Source: Nocardia sienata NBRC 100364
GTDB taxonomy: Bacteria; Actinomycetota; Actinomycetes; Mycobacteriales; Mycobacteriaceae
Assembly: GCF_001613205.1 (NCBI RefSeq)
Contig: NZ_BDBX01000004.1
Coordinates: forward strand, 434,001 to 498,000
Length of the DNA stretch: 64,000 nt
Direction of reading: 5' to 3'
Below the pieces are notes generated by a model. The model worked only from the letters and a program-made list of their open reading frames with translations, was not told the origin of the DNA and did not search any database. The position numbers and the translations under genes were made by a program. Below, piece by piece: positions 33,690 through 42,236 of this stretch. How positions within the stretch are numbered: position 1 is the stretch's first letter; every line of letters begins with the position of its first letter.

Positions 33690-34673
33690 GTGCGAGCGAC
33701 GAGTCGGTGGGTGGTGCGGAAGCGGCTGCGCGGAGTCGCTGCGGTTGTTGCGTCGATGGTGCTGACCACCTGCGTGGGCGGGGCGGTCGTCAGCGCGTCA
33801 CCGCCTGTCACGGCGATGCTGCGGGCCCCGGCGGGTGGGTACCAAGAACTCTCTGTGCCGTCCCGCATGGGGCCGATCAAGGTCCAGGTGCAGTGGGCGG
33901 CGCGTGGTGGCAGTGCGGCACTCTACGTTCTCGACGGTCTCCGGGCACCGCACGATCACAATCAATGGACCAGTGATACCGACGCCCTGCAGCAGTTCGC
34001 CGGCGACAACGTCACCCTGGTGTTCCCGGTCGGCGGCCGGTCCAGTTTCTACACCGACTGGTACCGACCCAGCGGAACCAACAACCAGGCGAACACCTAC
34101 AGGTGGGAAACCTTCCTCACCCGTGAATTGCCCGACTTCCTTGCCGGATACGGGGTGTCGCGGACCAACAAGGCCATCGTGGGCGCCTCCATGGGCGGCG
34201 GGGCCGCCATGACACTGGCTGCACACCACCGCGATCAGTTCAGATTCGCCGGGTCGTTCTCCGGCTTCCTGAACCCGACCTTCCCGCTCTGGAACGAAGC
34301 AGTCCGTGCCGCGATGTGGGACGAGGGACAATTCAACGTGGACGATATGTGGGGCCCGATCGGTGACCCCGCCTGGAGCCGCAACGATCCGACCGTGCAG
34401 GCCGAACTCTTGCGCGGCCTGCCGATGTATATCTCGGCCGGCAACGGCGCACCCGGGGCTCCCGATCTGCCGTACGGAGTCGGCAACACGGTGAACGCCA
34501 TGGGGCTGGAGGCGACGGCCGCGGTGGGCACGCAAATCTTCCGTGATCGGGTCGCCGCGCTGGGGATCCCGGCCCGGATCGACATCCTCGAGGGCACCCA
34601 TACCTGGCCGTACTGGGGTCGGGCACTCGCCACCGCCCGCCCGATGATCCTGGACGTACTCGGGGCCCACTGA
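33690..34673 (+). CDS. Antigen-85-type mycolyltransferase/esterase, secreted
   Basis: 327 residues from the GTG at 33690 (GAGGAG six bases upstream). A Sec signal peptide (basic start, hydrophobic VAAVVASMVLTTCVGGAVV, cleavage near residue 36) precedes an antigen-85 domain: LSVPSRMGPIKVQVQWA, LYVLDGLRAPHDHNQW, then GASMGGGAAMTLAAHH with the nucleophile Ser167, and GTHTWPYWGRAL with the catalytic His. These enzymes transfer mycolic acids between trehalose mycolates and to arabinogalactan in the cell wall. Its presence argues for a mycolate-containing host. Confidence 0.88.
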   Translation: MRATSRWVVRKRLRGVAAVVASMVLTTCVGGAVVSASPPVTAMLRAPAGGYQELSVPSRMGPIKVQVQWAARGGSAALYVLDGLRAPHDHNQWTSDTDALQQFAGDNVTLVFPVGGRSSFYTDWYRPSGTNNQANTYRWETFLTRELPDFLAGYGVSRTNKAIVGASMGGGAAMTLAAHHRDQFRFAGSFSGFLNPTFPLWNEAVRAAMWDEGQFNVDDMWGPIGDPAWSRNDPTVQAELLRGLPMYISAGNGAPGAPDLPYGVGNTVNAMGLEATAAVGTQIFRDRVAALGIPARIDILEGTHTWPYWGRALATARPMILDVLGAH

Positions 34674-34899
34674 TCGCACTCACCGCCGGACACATGATGT
34701 GGCAGGCCACCTGGCCCGGCCACGGCGGACTCGACGTCCGGTGCACGAGTCGGCGTTGCCTCGGCACAACCCGTCGCAAGCTGCGGGGTCCGCGCCTACC
34801 GGCAGGAATCGGCTTCCCACCCGGCGTACCGGAATCCGTGACTAGACTTCGAGGTGCGCGGGGTCTCGAGCGAAGTCGATACCGGCACGGAGTTCGATC

Positions 34900-35724
34900 A
34901 TGGATACGCACACCGGCGATATCGTCGAAGGAGACGGCACCCTCGAAATACGCGTATACGCCGAGCTGAACGATTTCCTGCCCCCTCGCTCCCGGTTCGC
35001 GGCACTGCGGCGGCCCATGCGGTCGCACCAGACTGTGAAGGACATCGTCGAGGCGGCCGGTATTCCGCACACCGAAATCGACCTCCTGCTGGTGAACGGA
35101 GAATCCGTCGGCTTCGCACACCACCCCCGCCCCGGCGACCGGCTCGCCGTCTACCCCGTGTTCGAAAGTCTCGATATCGGCGCACTGACCCGGGTGCGCC
35201 CATACCCGCTGCGCGAACCGCGCCTACTCGTCGACGTCAATCTCGGCGGCGCCGCGCGGCTGCTGCGGTTGATGGGCCTGGACGTGCGCTGCGAATTCGA
35301 CGCCGAGGACGCGCAACTCGCCGAGATCGCGCTGGACGACCACCGCATCCTACTCACCCGAGACCGCGGCCTGCTCGCCCGCCGTATCGTCACCCACGGC
35401 CTCTTCGTGCGCGCCGACCTTCCGGTGGATCAGGTGGTAGAGGTGATCGACCGCCTCGACCTGTCCAACTGCCTGACCCCACTCACCCGCTGCCTCCGCT
35501 GCGGTGCACCGCTGGCCGACGTAGCGAAGGCCGACGTGATCGACCGGCTTCCGCCACTCACCCGCCGCCACCACGACACGTTCCGCCGATGCACCGGCTG
35601 CGACCGGGTCTACTGGGCGGGTGCGCACCAGAACCGCCTCGACGAACTCGTCGGCCGCATCATGTCGAAGATCCGGCGGACAACTCGAGCCGAGGTCGGC
35701 CGACCACAGTATCCCGCTCGGTGA
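34900..35724 (+). CDS. MoaD/ThiS-like plus Mut7-C RNase domain protein
   Basis: 274 residues in three parts. Residues ~12-92 form a ubiquitin-like (MoaD/ThiS, 'Mut7-C ubiquitin') domain beginning IRVYAELNDFLPP and ending in GDRLAVYPVFE. Residues ~105-190 are the PIN-like Mut7-C domain with acidic residues in LLVDVNLGGAARLLRLMGLD and RILLTRDRGLLARR. A C-terminal zinc ribbon has CLRCGAPL and CTGCDRVYW. The family is related to the 3'-5' RNA-processing domain of eukaryotic Mut-7, and a nuclease role is expected but unproven in bacteria. GGAG lies seven bases before the ATG at 34900. Confidence 0.85.
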   Translation: MDTHTGDIVEGDGTLEIRVYAELNDFLPPRSRFAALRRPMRSHQTVKDIVEAAGIPHTEIDLLLVNGESVGFAHHPRPGDRLAVYPVFESLDIGALTRVRPYPLREPRLLVDVNLGGAARLLRLMGLDVRCEFDAEDAQLAEIALDDHRILLTRDRGLLARRIVTHGLFVRADLPVDQVVEVIDRLDLSNCLTPLTRCLRCGAPLADVAKADVIDRLPPLTRRHHDTFRRCTGCDRVYWAGAHQNRLDELVGRIMSKIRRTTRAEVGRPQYPAR

Positions 35725-35893
35725 CCGGCTGCCCCGGCGTTCGACCCGCCTCGGCAAGGGCCGAGGCGCACTCGTACCCGGGGGACCCGCTCACGCCCAC
35801 CGTATCCCGCGCTCCGTACCGCCCGGCACAACGTCTCGGCGGCACCGTCCAAGCCCTCCGGTGCCGCCGTCCGCCATCGGCCGGACCGGAATA

Positions 35894-36199
35894 TCAGTCG
35901 TCGTCCGGCTCGACGGACAGCACCGTGGCGGTGCTCATATCGACCGTCACCTCGTAACCGGCGCCGTCGCGGGTTCGCATGTCTACTTCCAACTCGGGGG
36001 CCCCGTTGGACAGGTCGACCTCGACGGATTCGACTGTCGCCCCCATCAGTGCCTGCAGCGCCGCTCCCAGCGACTGCTGATCCTCGGGCACCGGCTGCGC
36101 GTTCGCCGCGGCGGAACCACCCCAGACGAGCATCACCGCGAGCGCTGTGCCTGCCCACAGCCGGCGTACCCCGCGGCTGCGGTGACCGATTGTATACAT
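35894..36199 (-). CDS. Secreted PepSY-like small protein
   Basis: 101 residues. A signal peptide (MYTIGHRSRGVRRLWAGTAL, then a hydrophobic core ending SAAANAQ near residue 34) is followed by one compact domain whose end, APELEVDMRTRDGAGYEVTV then DMSTATVLSVEPDDD, matches the PepSY pattern of an antiparallel sheet plus helix. PepSY proteins inhibit peptidases or bind ligands outside the cell; nothing more specific can be said. ATG at 36199 is chosen over the TTG one codon earlier, with GGAGGG seven bases before it. Confidence 0.68.
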   Translation of the reverse strand: MYTIGHRSRGVRRLWAGTALAVMLVWGGSAAANAQPVPEDQQSLGAALQALMGATVESVEVDLSNGAPELEVDMRTRDGAGYEVTVDMSTATVLSVEPDDD

Positions 36200-36725
36200 C
36201 AATGAGCCCTCCTCGATATATCGGTAGCCGGATCCGCGATACCGCGGTAACCGAATGCTCCGGCGTTTGCGCTGGTAGGAAGTACTGCGTTTGCCGAACT
36301 ACCCCCTCTGTGACGACCTACGCACATTCCGGATCTTCGCGTACAGCCCGATCCGAGGGGAGCAGGCGCGTACCCCGGCCCGGGGTAGCCGGTAGCCGGT
36401 AGCCGGTAGCCGGTAGCCGACGATGCGACAGCAGCGGGCGCCGCGTGGTTCCGAGCCAGGCGGCGGGCCCCCGTCGCAGACCCGTGCCAGGCATTGCGTT
36501 GGCGTCGATTCTCGTGGCGTCAGGGTCGCGCGGACAGATGTACGGATCCCCGATATCGACAGTGTTCGCAGTCACATCGGGTGTCGGCCGAATCACCGCC
36601 ACCCTCACAGTCGAACTTCGCCATCGGACAACCATTTCCCCTGCACAACCAGTTCTTGTGAAGTACTGGACAACGAATTCGCCACGTTGGACACTAGAGC
36701 AATCTGCTATCAAGGGGTGATTCAA
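36200..36725. other. Intergenic region before the LysM-esterase gene
   Basis: 526 bp without a supported gene. It holds a five-fold 7-bp repeat (36384-36418). The last ~100 bp are relatively AT-rich (for example TTGGAC near 36692 and TATCAA near 36713) and probably include the promoter of the gene at 36726. Short frames across the region have no recognisable protein. Confidence 0.4.
36384..36418. repeat. Five tandem copies of GGTAGCC
   Basis: The 7-bp unit GGTAGCC is repeated five times without change. Such short exact runs vary in length by slippage. The array lies between divergent promoters. Confidence 0.9.
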
Positions 36726-38099
36726 ATGGTCAGAACACACACGGTCGTCGCGGGGGAAACATTGCCGGCCTTGGCATTGCGCTTCTACGGCGACGCTGAA
36801 CTACACCGGCTCATCGCCACCGCCAGTGCGATCACAGAGCCCGACACCATCGATGTGGGGCAACAACTGATCATCCCGGATTTCTCCAGGTATGAGGTTG
36901 TCGCCGGGGATACGTTGCCGGACTTGGCATTACGCTTCTACGGCGACGCAGAACCACACCGACTCATCGCCACCGCCAGTGCGATCACAGAGCCCGACAC
37001 CATCGATGTGGGGCAACAACTGATCATCCCCGACCTGACGAGATACAAGGTGCGCGCCGGAGATACGGTCTCCGAGTTGGCGTTGCGCTTCTACGGCGAC
37101 ACCTCGTTCTCCCCCCTGATCGCCACCGTCAACGGCCTGGCCGATCCCGACATGATCAGTGCCGGGGAGGTACTGGTGATATTCGTCGGACGCAGCGATG
37201 GATTCGGATTGACGATCGTGGACCGCAACGAGAGCGATCCTCGCATGTGGTACTACCGATTCCAGACCAGTGCGATCGGCTGGAACCCAGGGGTCAACGT
37301 CCTACTTCCCGACGACTACCTGACCAGTGGACACACCTATCCTGTGCTCTATCTCCTCCATGGCGGCGGCGAGGACTTCCGTCAGTTCGACTTTCTGGGC
37401 ATCCGCGACCTGACCGCAGGAAAGCCGATAATCGTCGTGATGCCCGACGGCGGGCGCGCCGGCTGGTATTCCAACCCGGTCAGCTCCTTCGTCGGCCCGC
37501 GCAATTGGGAAACATTCCACATAGCCCAGCTGATCCCTTGGATCGAGGCGAACTTCCGAACGTACGCCGAGTACGACGGCCGGGCGGTCGCCGGGTTCTC
37601 GATGGGTGGATTCGGTGCGCTGAAATACACAGCCAAGTACTACGGCCACTTCGCCTCGGTCAGTAGCCATTCCGGCCCGGCGAGTCTGCGTCGCGACTTC
37701 GGCCTGGTCGTACATTGGGCGAACGTGTCCTCGGCGGCCGTGGAACTGGGCGGCGGCACCGTCTACGGCGCGCCGTTCTGGAACCAGGCCAGAGTCAGCG
37801 CCGACAACCCGGTCGAGCGGATCGACAGCTACCGGAACAAGCGGATCTTCCTGGTCGCCGGCACCAGTCCGGATCCGGTCAACTGGTTCGACAGCGTGAA
37901 CGAGACCCAGGTGCTCGCCGGCCAGCGGGAGTTCCGCGCACGCCTGCGCGACGCCGGTATCCCGCATGAATGGCACGAGGTGTCCGGCGGTCACGTCTTC
38001 CGGCCCGAAATGTTCACCCTCGACCTCGACGGCATCCTCGCACGGCTGCGGCCGGCGGCTGCCGTATCGTCCTCGAGTGCGATGCCGGGAGCTGCGTGA
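36726..38099 (+). CDS. Triple LysM – antigen-85/esterase-D fusion protein
   Basis: 457 residues. Three LysM domains (about 4-51, 55-102, 106-150) each show the pattern VxAGxTLxxLALRFYGD...LIATxxAIxxPDxIxxGQxLIIPD. They bind peptidoglycan or chitin-type glycans. Residues ~160-445 are an esterase-D/antigen-85-like alpha/beta hydrolase: LYLLHGGGEDFRQF, VVMPDGGRAGWYS, AVAGFSMGGFGALKY with Ser292, and EVSGGHVFRPEMF with the His. The visible N-terminus has no signal peptide, although LysM and mycolyltransferase domains act outside the cell. GGGGTG lies about seven bases before the ATG. The first two LysM units share identical DNA. Confidence 0.82.
   Translation: MVRTHTVVAGETLPALALRFYGDAELHRLIATASAITEPDTIDVGQQLIIPDFSRYEVVAGDTLPDLALRFYGDAEPHRLIATASAITEPDTIDVGQQLIIPDLTRYKVRAGDTVSELALRFYGDTSFSPLIATVNGLADPDMISAGEVLVIFVGRSDGFGLTIVDRNESDPRMWYYRFQTSAIGWNPGVNVLLPDDYLTSGHTYPVLYLLHGGGEDFRQFDFLGIRDLTAGKPIIVVMPDGGRAGWYSNPVSSFVGPRNWETFHIAQLIPWIEANFRTYAEYDGRAVAGFSMGGFGALKYTAKYYGHFASVSSHSGPASLRRDFGLVVHWANVSSAAVELGGGTVYGAPFWNQARVSADNPVERIDSYRNKRIFLVAGTSPDPVNWFDSVNETQVLAGQREFRARLRDAGIPHEWHEVSGGHVFRPEMFTLDLDGILARLRPAAAVSSSSAMPGAA
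36811..37030. repeat. Near-identical LysM-encoding direct repeats
   Basis: Bases 36811-36877 and 36964-37030 are identical over 67 bp, 153 bp (51 codons) apart. They encode the second halves of LysM units 1 and 2, while the third unit differs. This indicates a recent in-frame duplication. Confidence 0.9.
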
Positions 38100-38107
38100 G
38101 TATCCGT

Positions 38108-38998
38108 TCAGGCTTTGATACCGAGAACGCTCATGGCATTGTCCTTGAACACCAAAGGGGTGACTTCAGGTTTGATATCGAGGCCCTCGAAATCATGCAT
38201 CCAGCGGTCGACCTGGATCACCGGAAAATCGGACCCGAACAGTACTTTGTGGCGCAGCATCGTATTCGCGGCCCGGACCAGCTGCGGCGGGAAATACTTC
38301 GGGGACCACCCGGAAAGATCGATGTAGACATTCGCCTTGTGGGTCGCGATGGATATCTGCGCATCGACCCACGGCACCGAGGGGTGCGCCAAAACGATGG
38401 TCAGTTCCGGAAAATCGGCGGCGACATCGTCGAGCAGCATCGGGTCGGAGTAGCGCAGCTTGATGCCGTGGCCGCCGGGGAGGCCGGCTCCGATTCCGGT
38501 CTGACCGGTGTGGAACAGGGCGGGCACACCGGCCTCGGTGAGGGCCTCATAGATCGGGTAGAAGTCCCGGTTGTTGGGCTCGAACCCCTGCATGCTCGGG
38601 TGGAACTTGAAACCCTTGACCCCGTAGTCGTCGACGAGCCGCCGCAACCGTTTCACGGCGGCCTTGCCCTGGAGCGGATCGACAGAGCCGAACGGGATCA
38701 GCACATCATTGTGCTCGGCGGCCAGTTCCGCGATTTCCTCCACGGAATTGGGGGCGTGCCCGGTCGCGGATTGTGCATCGACGGTGAATACGACCGCGGC
38801 CATATTGCGTCGCCGGTAGTGTTCGGCCATCGACTGGATCGTCGGTGTCCGTTCCTCGCTGGATTTGAAGTACTTCTCCGATGCGGCCATGAGAGTGTCG
38901 TCCAGCGAGCGGTGACCGCATCCGTCGATTTCGACGTGGGTGTGCATATCGATCGCATGGAGAGCGTCGAAATCGATGCCGTATTCATAGCGGGTCAT
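38108..38998 (-). CDS. ACMSD-type amidohydrolase (last gene of the carboxylase operon)
   Basis: 296 residues, amidohydrolase_2 (PF04909-type) TIM barrel. Metal ligands can be placed: HTH in AIDMHTHVEID, the His in FHTGQTGIG, the His in IVLAHPSVPW and the Asp in VLFGSDFPV. Relatives are decarboxylases and hydratases or hydrolases of small oxo-acids (ACMSD, resorcylate decarboxylase, oxalomesaconate hydratase). Here it follows the acetoacetyl-CoA synthetase gene by 38 bp and probably acts on a related oxo-acid or removes a side product. ATG 38998 has AGGGGA eight bases upstream. It converges with the LysM-esterase gene with 8 bp between. Confidence 0.85.
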   Translation of the reverse strand: MTRYEYGIDFDALHAIDMHTHVEIDGCGHRSLDDTLMAASEKYFKSSEERTPTIQSMAEHYRRRNMAAVVFTVDAQSATGHAPNSVEEIAELAAEHNDVLIPFGSVDPLQGKAAVKRLRRLVDDYGVKGFKFHPSMQGFEPNNRDFYPIYEALTEAGVPALFHTGQTGIGAGLPGGHGIKLRYSDPMLLDDVAADFPELTIVLAHPSVPWVDAQISIATHKANVYIDLSGWSPKYFPPQLVRAANTMLRHKVLFGSDFPVIQVDRWMHDFEGLDIKPEVTPLVFKDNAMSVLGIKA

Positions 38999-39036
38999 AG
39001 GTGGATTCCCCTGGGGTGTGAGTGATGTTGCGGGTA

Positions 39037-41130
39037 TCAATGGGCGGTGCGGGCACCGTCGACGGTGTACTCCGCACCGGTGAGCGGCGTGCGGCCGGCG
39101 TCCGCCGCTGATTCGAGTCGGCCCACCGGCGTCGCCGCGGTGTCCAATACGGCCGTGATCCGGGCCGCGGTTTCGGCGACGGTATCCGGATCGACCACCA
39201 CGCTCAGGTCGAGGACCTCGGCGATGGGCTCGCCCTTGACGATTCGCTTGATCGGGATCTCGAGCCGTTTGCCCGTACGATTGCGCGGGATCCCCGAGAC
39301 GATGACGATGTGGTCCGGCGAGTGACGCGGCGAGAGCTGGGTGCGAACAGTGCTGCGGATCTCGGCTTCGAAAGCCGTGGGGTCGAGTTCCGGTCGAGTA
39401 ACCGAGATGGCCAGTACCAGCCGGCCCATCCCGTCTGCGTCCTCGAAATGCAGCACCAGGCTGTCGGCGACGCCGGGATGAGCATCGAGAACGGCATAGA
39501 ACTCGGCGGTGCCGATTCGTACCCCACCCCGGTTCAGGGTGGCATCGGAGCGCCCGGTGATGACCCAGGTATCGCGGGAGGTGTGGATCAGCCAGTCACC
39601 GTGTCGCCACATTCCCGGATACTGGTCGAAGTAGCTCGACCGATAGCGGGCGAAATCCTCGTCACCCCAGAAGAACACCGGCATCGAGGGCATCGGTTGC
39701 CGGGCGACCAGCTCACCGGGAACCTCATGGACGGGATCACCGCGACCGTCGAGCGAATCCACATCCACCCCGAGTGGGCGGGACGACATCTCGCCCGCGT
39801 ACACCCCGACGAGCGGGGATCCACCGAGGAACGCGGTGCACACATCGGTGCCGCCCGAGGTCGCCGCCAGCAACACCGCGGGACCGAGGGTGTCGTGGAC
39901 CCAGGCGGATACATCCGCCGCCAACGGTGACCCGGCCGAGGTGATCTCACGCAGCCGACTCAGGTCCCAGAGGTCGGTGGGCCGCAGCCCGGAATGCGCC
40001 CAGGCGGCGAGGTAACCGGCACTGGTACCCACGAAAGTGGCCCCGGTTTCCGCGGCGATCGCCCACTGCGACCAGGGACCGTCGAGGGCGGGCCAGGACG
40101 GATCGCCGTCGAGCAGCACGATCGAGGTGCCCAGCAGCAGCGACGACACCATGAGGTTCCACACCATCCATCCGGTGGTGGTGTAGTAGAAGGCCGTATC
40201 GTCGCGGCCGAAATCTTGATGTAAGCCCACCGATTTGAGGTGCTCGATCAGGATTCCGCCGTGCGAATGGACGATCGCCTTGGGCCGGCCCGTCGTACCG
40301 GAGGAGAACAGGACCACCAGGGGGTGGGCGAAGGGGACCGGTTCGGTCGTGACCGGTCCTGGCTCGGAGACGAAGTCGGCGTAGGGAATTATGCCTTCGG
40401 GGGCGCTCCGGTCTTGTTCGAGATAGGGCAGCGCGACGAACCGAGCGGCGGGCAGCGCCGCGCGCAAGGCGGTGACCTCCGCACGACGGTCGATGGCTTT
40501 GGTTCCCCAGCGATAGCCGTCCACAGCGAGGACGACACTGGGTTCGAGTTGTGCGATGCGCTCGGCGGTCGCGGTGGCGCCCATCTCGGGTGCCACCGAA
40601 CACCAGATCGCACCGAGACCGGTCGTGGCGAGATAGGCGGCGACCGTCTCCGGGATACTCGGCAGATAGGCGGCCACGCGATCGCCGCGGCCGACCCCGA
40701 GCCGAACCAAGCCGCGCTGAATCCGGCCGATCTCGTCGAGTATTCGTCGACCGGTCCAGTCGGTACTGCCGGTGGTCTGGCTGCGCGAATGGATCGCCAC
40801 TCGATCGGGCCGGGCCGCGAGCTCACGGACGATATGTTCGGCATAGTTCAGGGTGGCGCCGGGAAACCACTGGGCACCGGGCATTTCCCGCGATCCGATA
40901 ACCGCGGTGTGCGGGCTGTGGGCGATGATGTCGAACCAGTCCCAGATCTCGGCCCAGAACTCGTCGAGGTGGTCGATCGACCACTGCCACGCCATATCGT
41001 AGTCGTCGAATCGGCGCCCCGTCCGGCGCTCGACGTCGAGCAGAAAGCTGCCGATACGGCTTCGGTGCCACTCGGATCGGGGCGGGGCGGGTCGGAGCAG
41101 AGCGCCGGGTTTCACAGTTGATGTCGTCAC
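39037..41130 (-). CDS. Acetoacetyl-CoA synthetase
   Basis: 697 residues, the full length of the AacS family (~650 residues). LVVLFSSGTTGRPKAIVHSH is the ATP-binding P-loop motif; ATSGGTDVCTAFLGGSP, RPLGVDVDSLDGRG, PSMPVFFWGDEDFARYR and TGRSDATLNRGGVRIGTAEF are the blocks that separate AacS from acetyl- or propionyl-CoA synthetases. NRTGKRLEIPIKRI carries the catalytic Lys. It makes acetoacetyl-CoA from acetoacetate, ATP and CoA. The GTG start at 41130 has a GAGGA site that overlaps the upstream stop codon (TGAGGA). Its place behind a biotin carboxylase suggests that acetoacetate is the carboxylation product. Confidence 0.9.
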   Translation of the reverse strand: MTTSTVKPGALLRPAPPRSEWHRSRIGSFLLDVERRTGRRFDDYDMAWQWSIDHLDEFWAEIWDWFDIIAHSPHTAVIGSREMPGAQWFPGATLNYAEHIVRELAARPDRVAIHSRSQTTGSTDWTGRRILDEIGRIQRGLVRLGVGRGDRVAAYLPSIPETVAAYLATTGLGAIWCSVAPEMGATATAERIAQLEPSVVLAVDGYRWGTKAIDRRAEVTALRAALPAARFVALPYLEQDRSAPEGIIPYADFVSEPGPVTTEPVPFAHPLVVLFSSGTTGRPKAIVHSHGGILIEHLKSVGLHQDFGRDDTAFYYTTTGWMVWNLMVSSLLLGTSIVLLDGDPSWPALDGPWSQWAIAAETGATFVGTSAGYLAAWAHSGLRPTDLWDLSRLREITSAGSPLAADVSAWVHDTLGPAVLLAATSGGTDVCTAFLGGSPLVGVYAGEMSSRPLGVDVDSLDGRGDPVHEVPGELVARQPMPSMPVFFWGDEDFARYRSSYFDQYPGMWRHGDWLIHTSRDTWVITGRSDATLNRGGVRIGTAEFYAVLDAHPGVADSLVLHFEDADGMGRLVLAISVTRPELDPTAFEAEIRSTVRTQLSPRHSPDHIVIVSGIPRNRTGKRLEIPIKRIVKGEPIAEVLDLSVVVDPDTVAETAARITAVLDTAATPVGRLESAADAGRTPLTGAEYTVDGARTAH

Positions 41131-41140
41131 GATGTCGTCC

Positions 41141-42226
41141 TCAGTGCTGGTGGGACAAATCGTGGGTTTCGGCCGGTGCCGGGACGGCCCCGGAAGTGCT
41201 GCCGGTCACCCACCCCATCAGACCGGCTGTCGCATCGAAGGCCGGTTTGCGTTCGATCCCGGACCACACCGTCTCCGGGCGGCACTGCAGAAGCAGCAGA
41301 TTACGGCCGGGTTCGAGCTCTTCGTCGACCGCGAATTCGATATCTTGCGGGGCGCCGTGCATACCTTCGAGCTTCCGGCCGAGGGCGGCCAGTGCCAGGA
41401 TCTCGTCGTCGTCGAGACATAGCATGTCGCGGCGATCGGCGGGCACATCCTGGGCCGCGTCACCGCGCCGGTATTCGATCCGCTTATCGCCCAGCGTGCG
41501 TTCAGTGACCGTCATCGCGATCTTGTCGACCAGGAAACGGTCCGGCGTGACTTCGCCGCCGACCACGGACAAGCCGAGCCCCCAACTCGCTTCGAGGGCG
41601 ATCGTCGAACGATCGCCGCTGGTGGGGCTGATCGTGAACATCACCCCGGCCGATCGGGCGCGCACGGTCTTCTGTACCACGACCGCCATCTCGATATCGT
41701 TCGGGCTGATGCTTTTTTCCGCCAGATAGGACAGCACCCGGCCGGAGTAGACGCTGACGTAACACTGGTGAACGTGGGCGAGCACCTCGTCGGCGCCGAC
41801 GATATCGACCCAGGTCTCGAACTCGCCGGCGAAACTGGCGCCGACCGAATCCTCTGCGGTGGCGCTCGAGCGCACTGCGACCGCGACGTTCTCGACTCCG
41901 GTGGTGGTACACAGCTCGGCGTACGCCGAGCGGACCGCCGTCGCCACCTCATCGGGCAGGGGTACCGACCGGAACAGTTCGGTGATCGCCCGGTCGGCTG
42001 TGTCGAAGGCGGCCGGGTCGCGTCGGTCGCCGAGATCGTCGAGGATCGCGGTGAGCTGGGCTCGGACCGCACCCTGACCGAGGAATGCGCGGTAAGCGGA
42101 GGCAGTGACCGCGAAACCGGGGGCCACCGGCAGCCCGGCCGCGGTCATCTCGGCGAGGCCGGCGGCCTTACCGCCGGTCCGGCGGACGTCACGGCAGCTC
42201 GGAGCTGCGAAATCGTAGGTGTACAT
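41141..42226 (-). CDS. PEP-synthase-like ATP-binding subunit (phenylphosphate synthase PpsB-like)
   Basis: 361 residues consisting only of the ATP-grasp (PPDK_N) domain. GGKAAGLAEMTAAGLPVAPG at the N-terminus, VRSSATAEDSVGASFAGEFE around residue 120 and LLLLQCRPETVWS near residue 325 are the nucleotide-binding motifs of PEP synthase. No phosphohistidine or PEP-binding domain follows; these functions must come from the next-upstream gene (42237-44108). The two-protein split, about 39 kDa and 70 kDa, is the arrangement of phenylphosphate synthase. It should bind ATP and pass a phosphoryl group to the His of its partner. GAGGA seven bases before the ATG overlaps the upstream stop. Confidence 0.86.
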   Translation of the reverse strand: MYTYDFAAPSCRDVRRTGGKAAGLAEMTAAGLPVAPGFAVTASAYRAFLGQGAVRAQLTAILDDLGDRRDPAAFDTADRAITELFRSVPLPDEVATAVRSAYAELCTTTGVENVAVAVRSSATAEDSVGASFAGEFETWVDIVGADEVLAHVHQCYVSVYSGRVLSYLAEKSISPNDIEMAVVVQKTVRARSAGVMFTISPTSGDRSTIALEASWGLGLSVVGGEVTPDRFLVDKIAMTVTERTLGDKRIEYRRGDAAQDVPADRRDMLCLDDDEILALAALGRKLEGMHGAPQDIEFAVDEELEPGRNLLLLQCRPETVWSGIERKPAFDATAGLMGWVTGSTSGAVPAPAETHDLSHQH

Positions 42227-42236
42227 GTTCTCGTCC

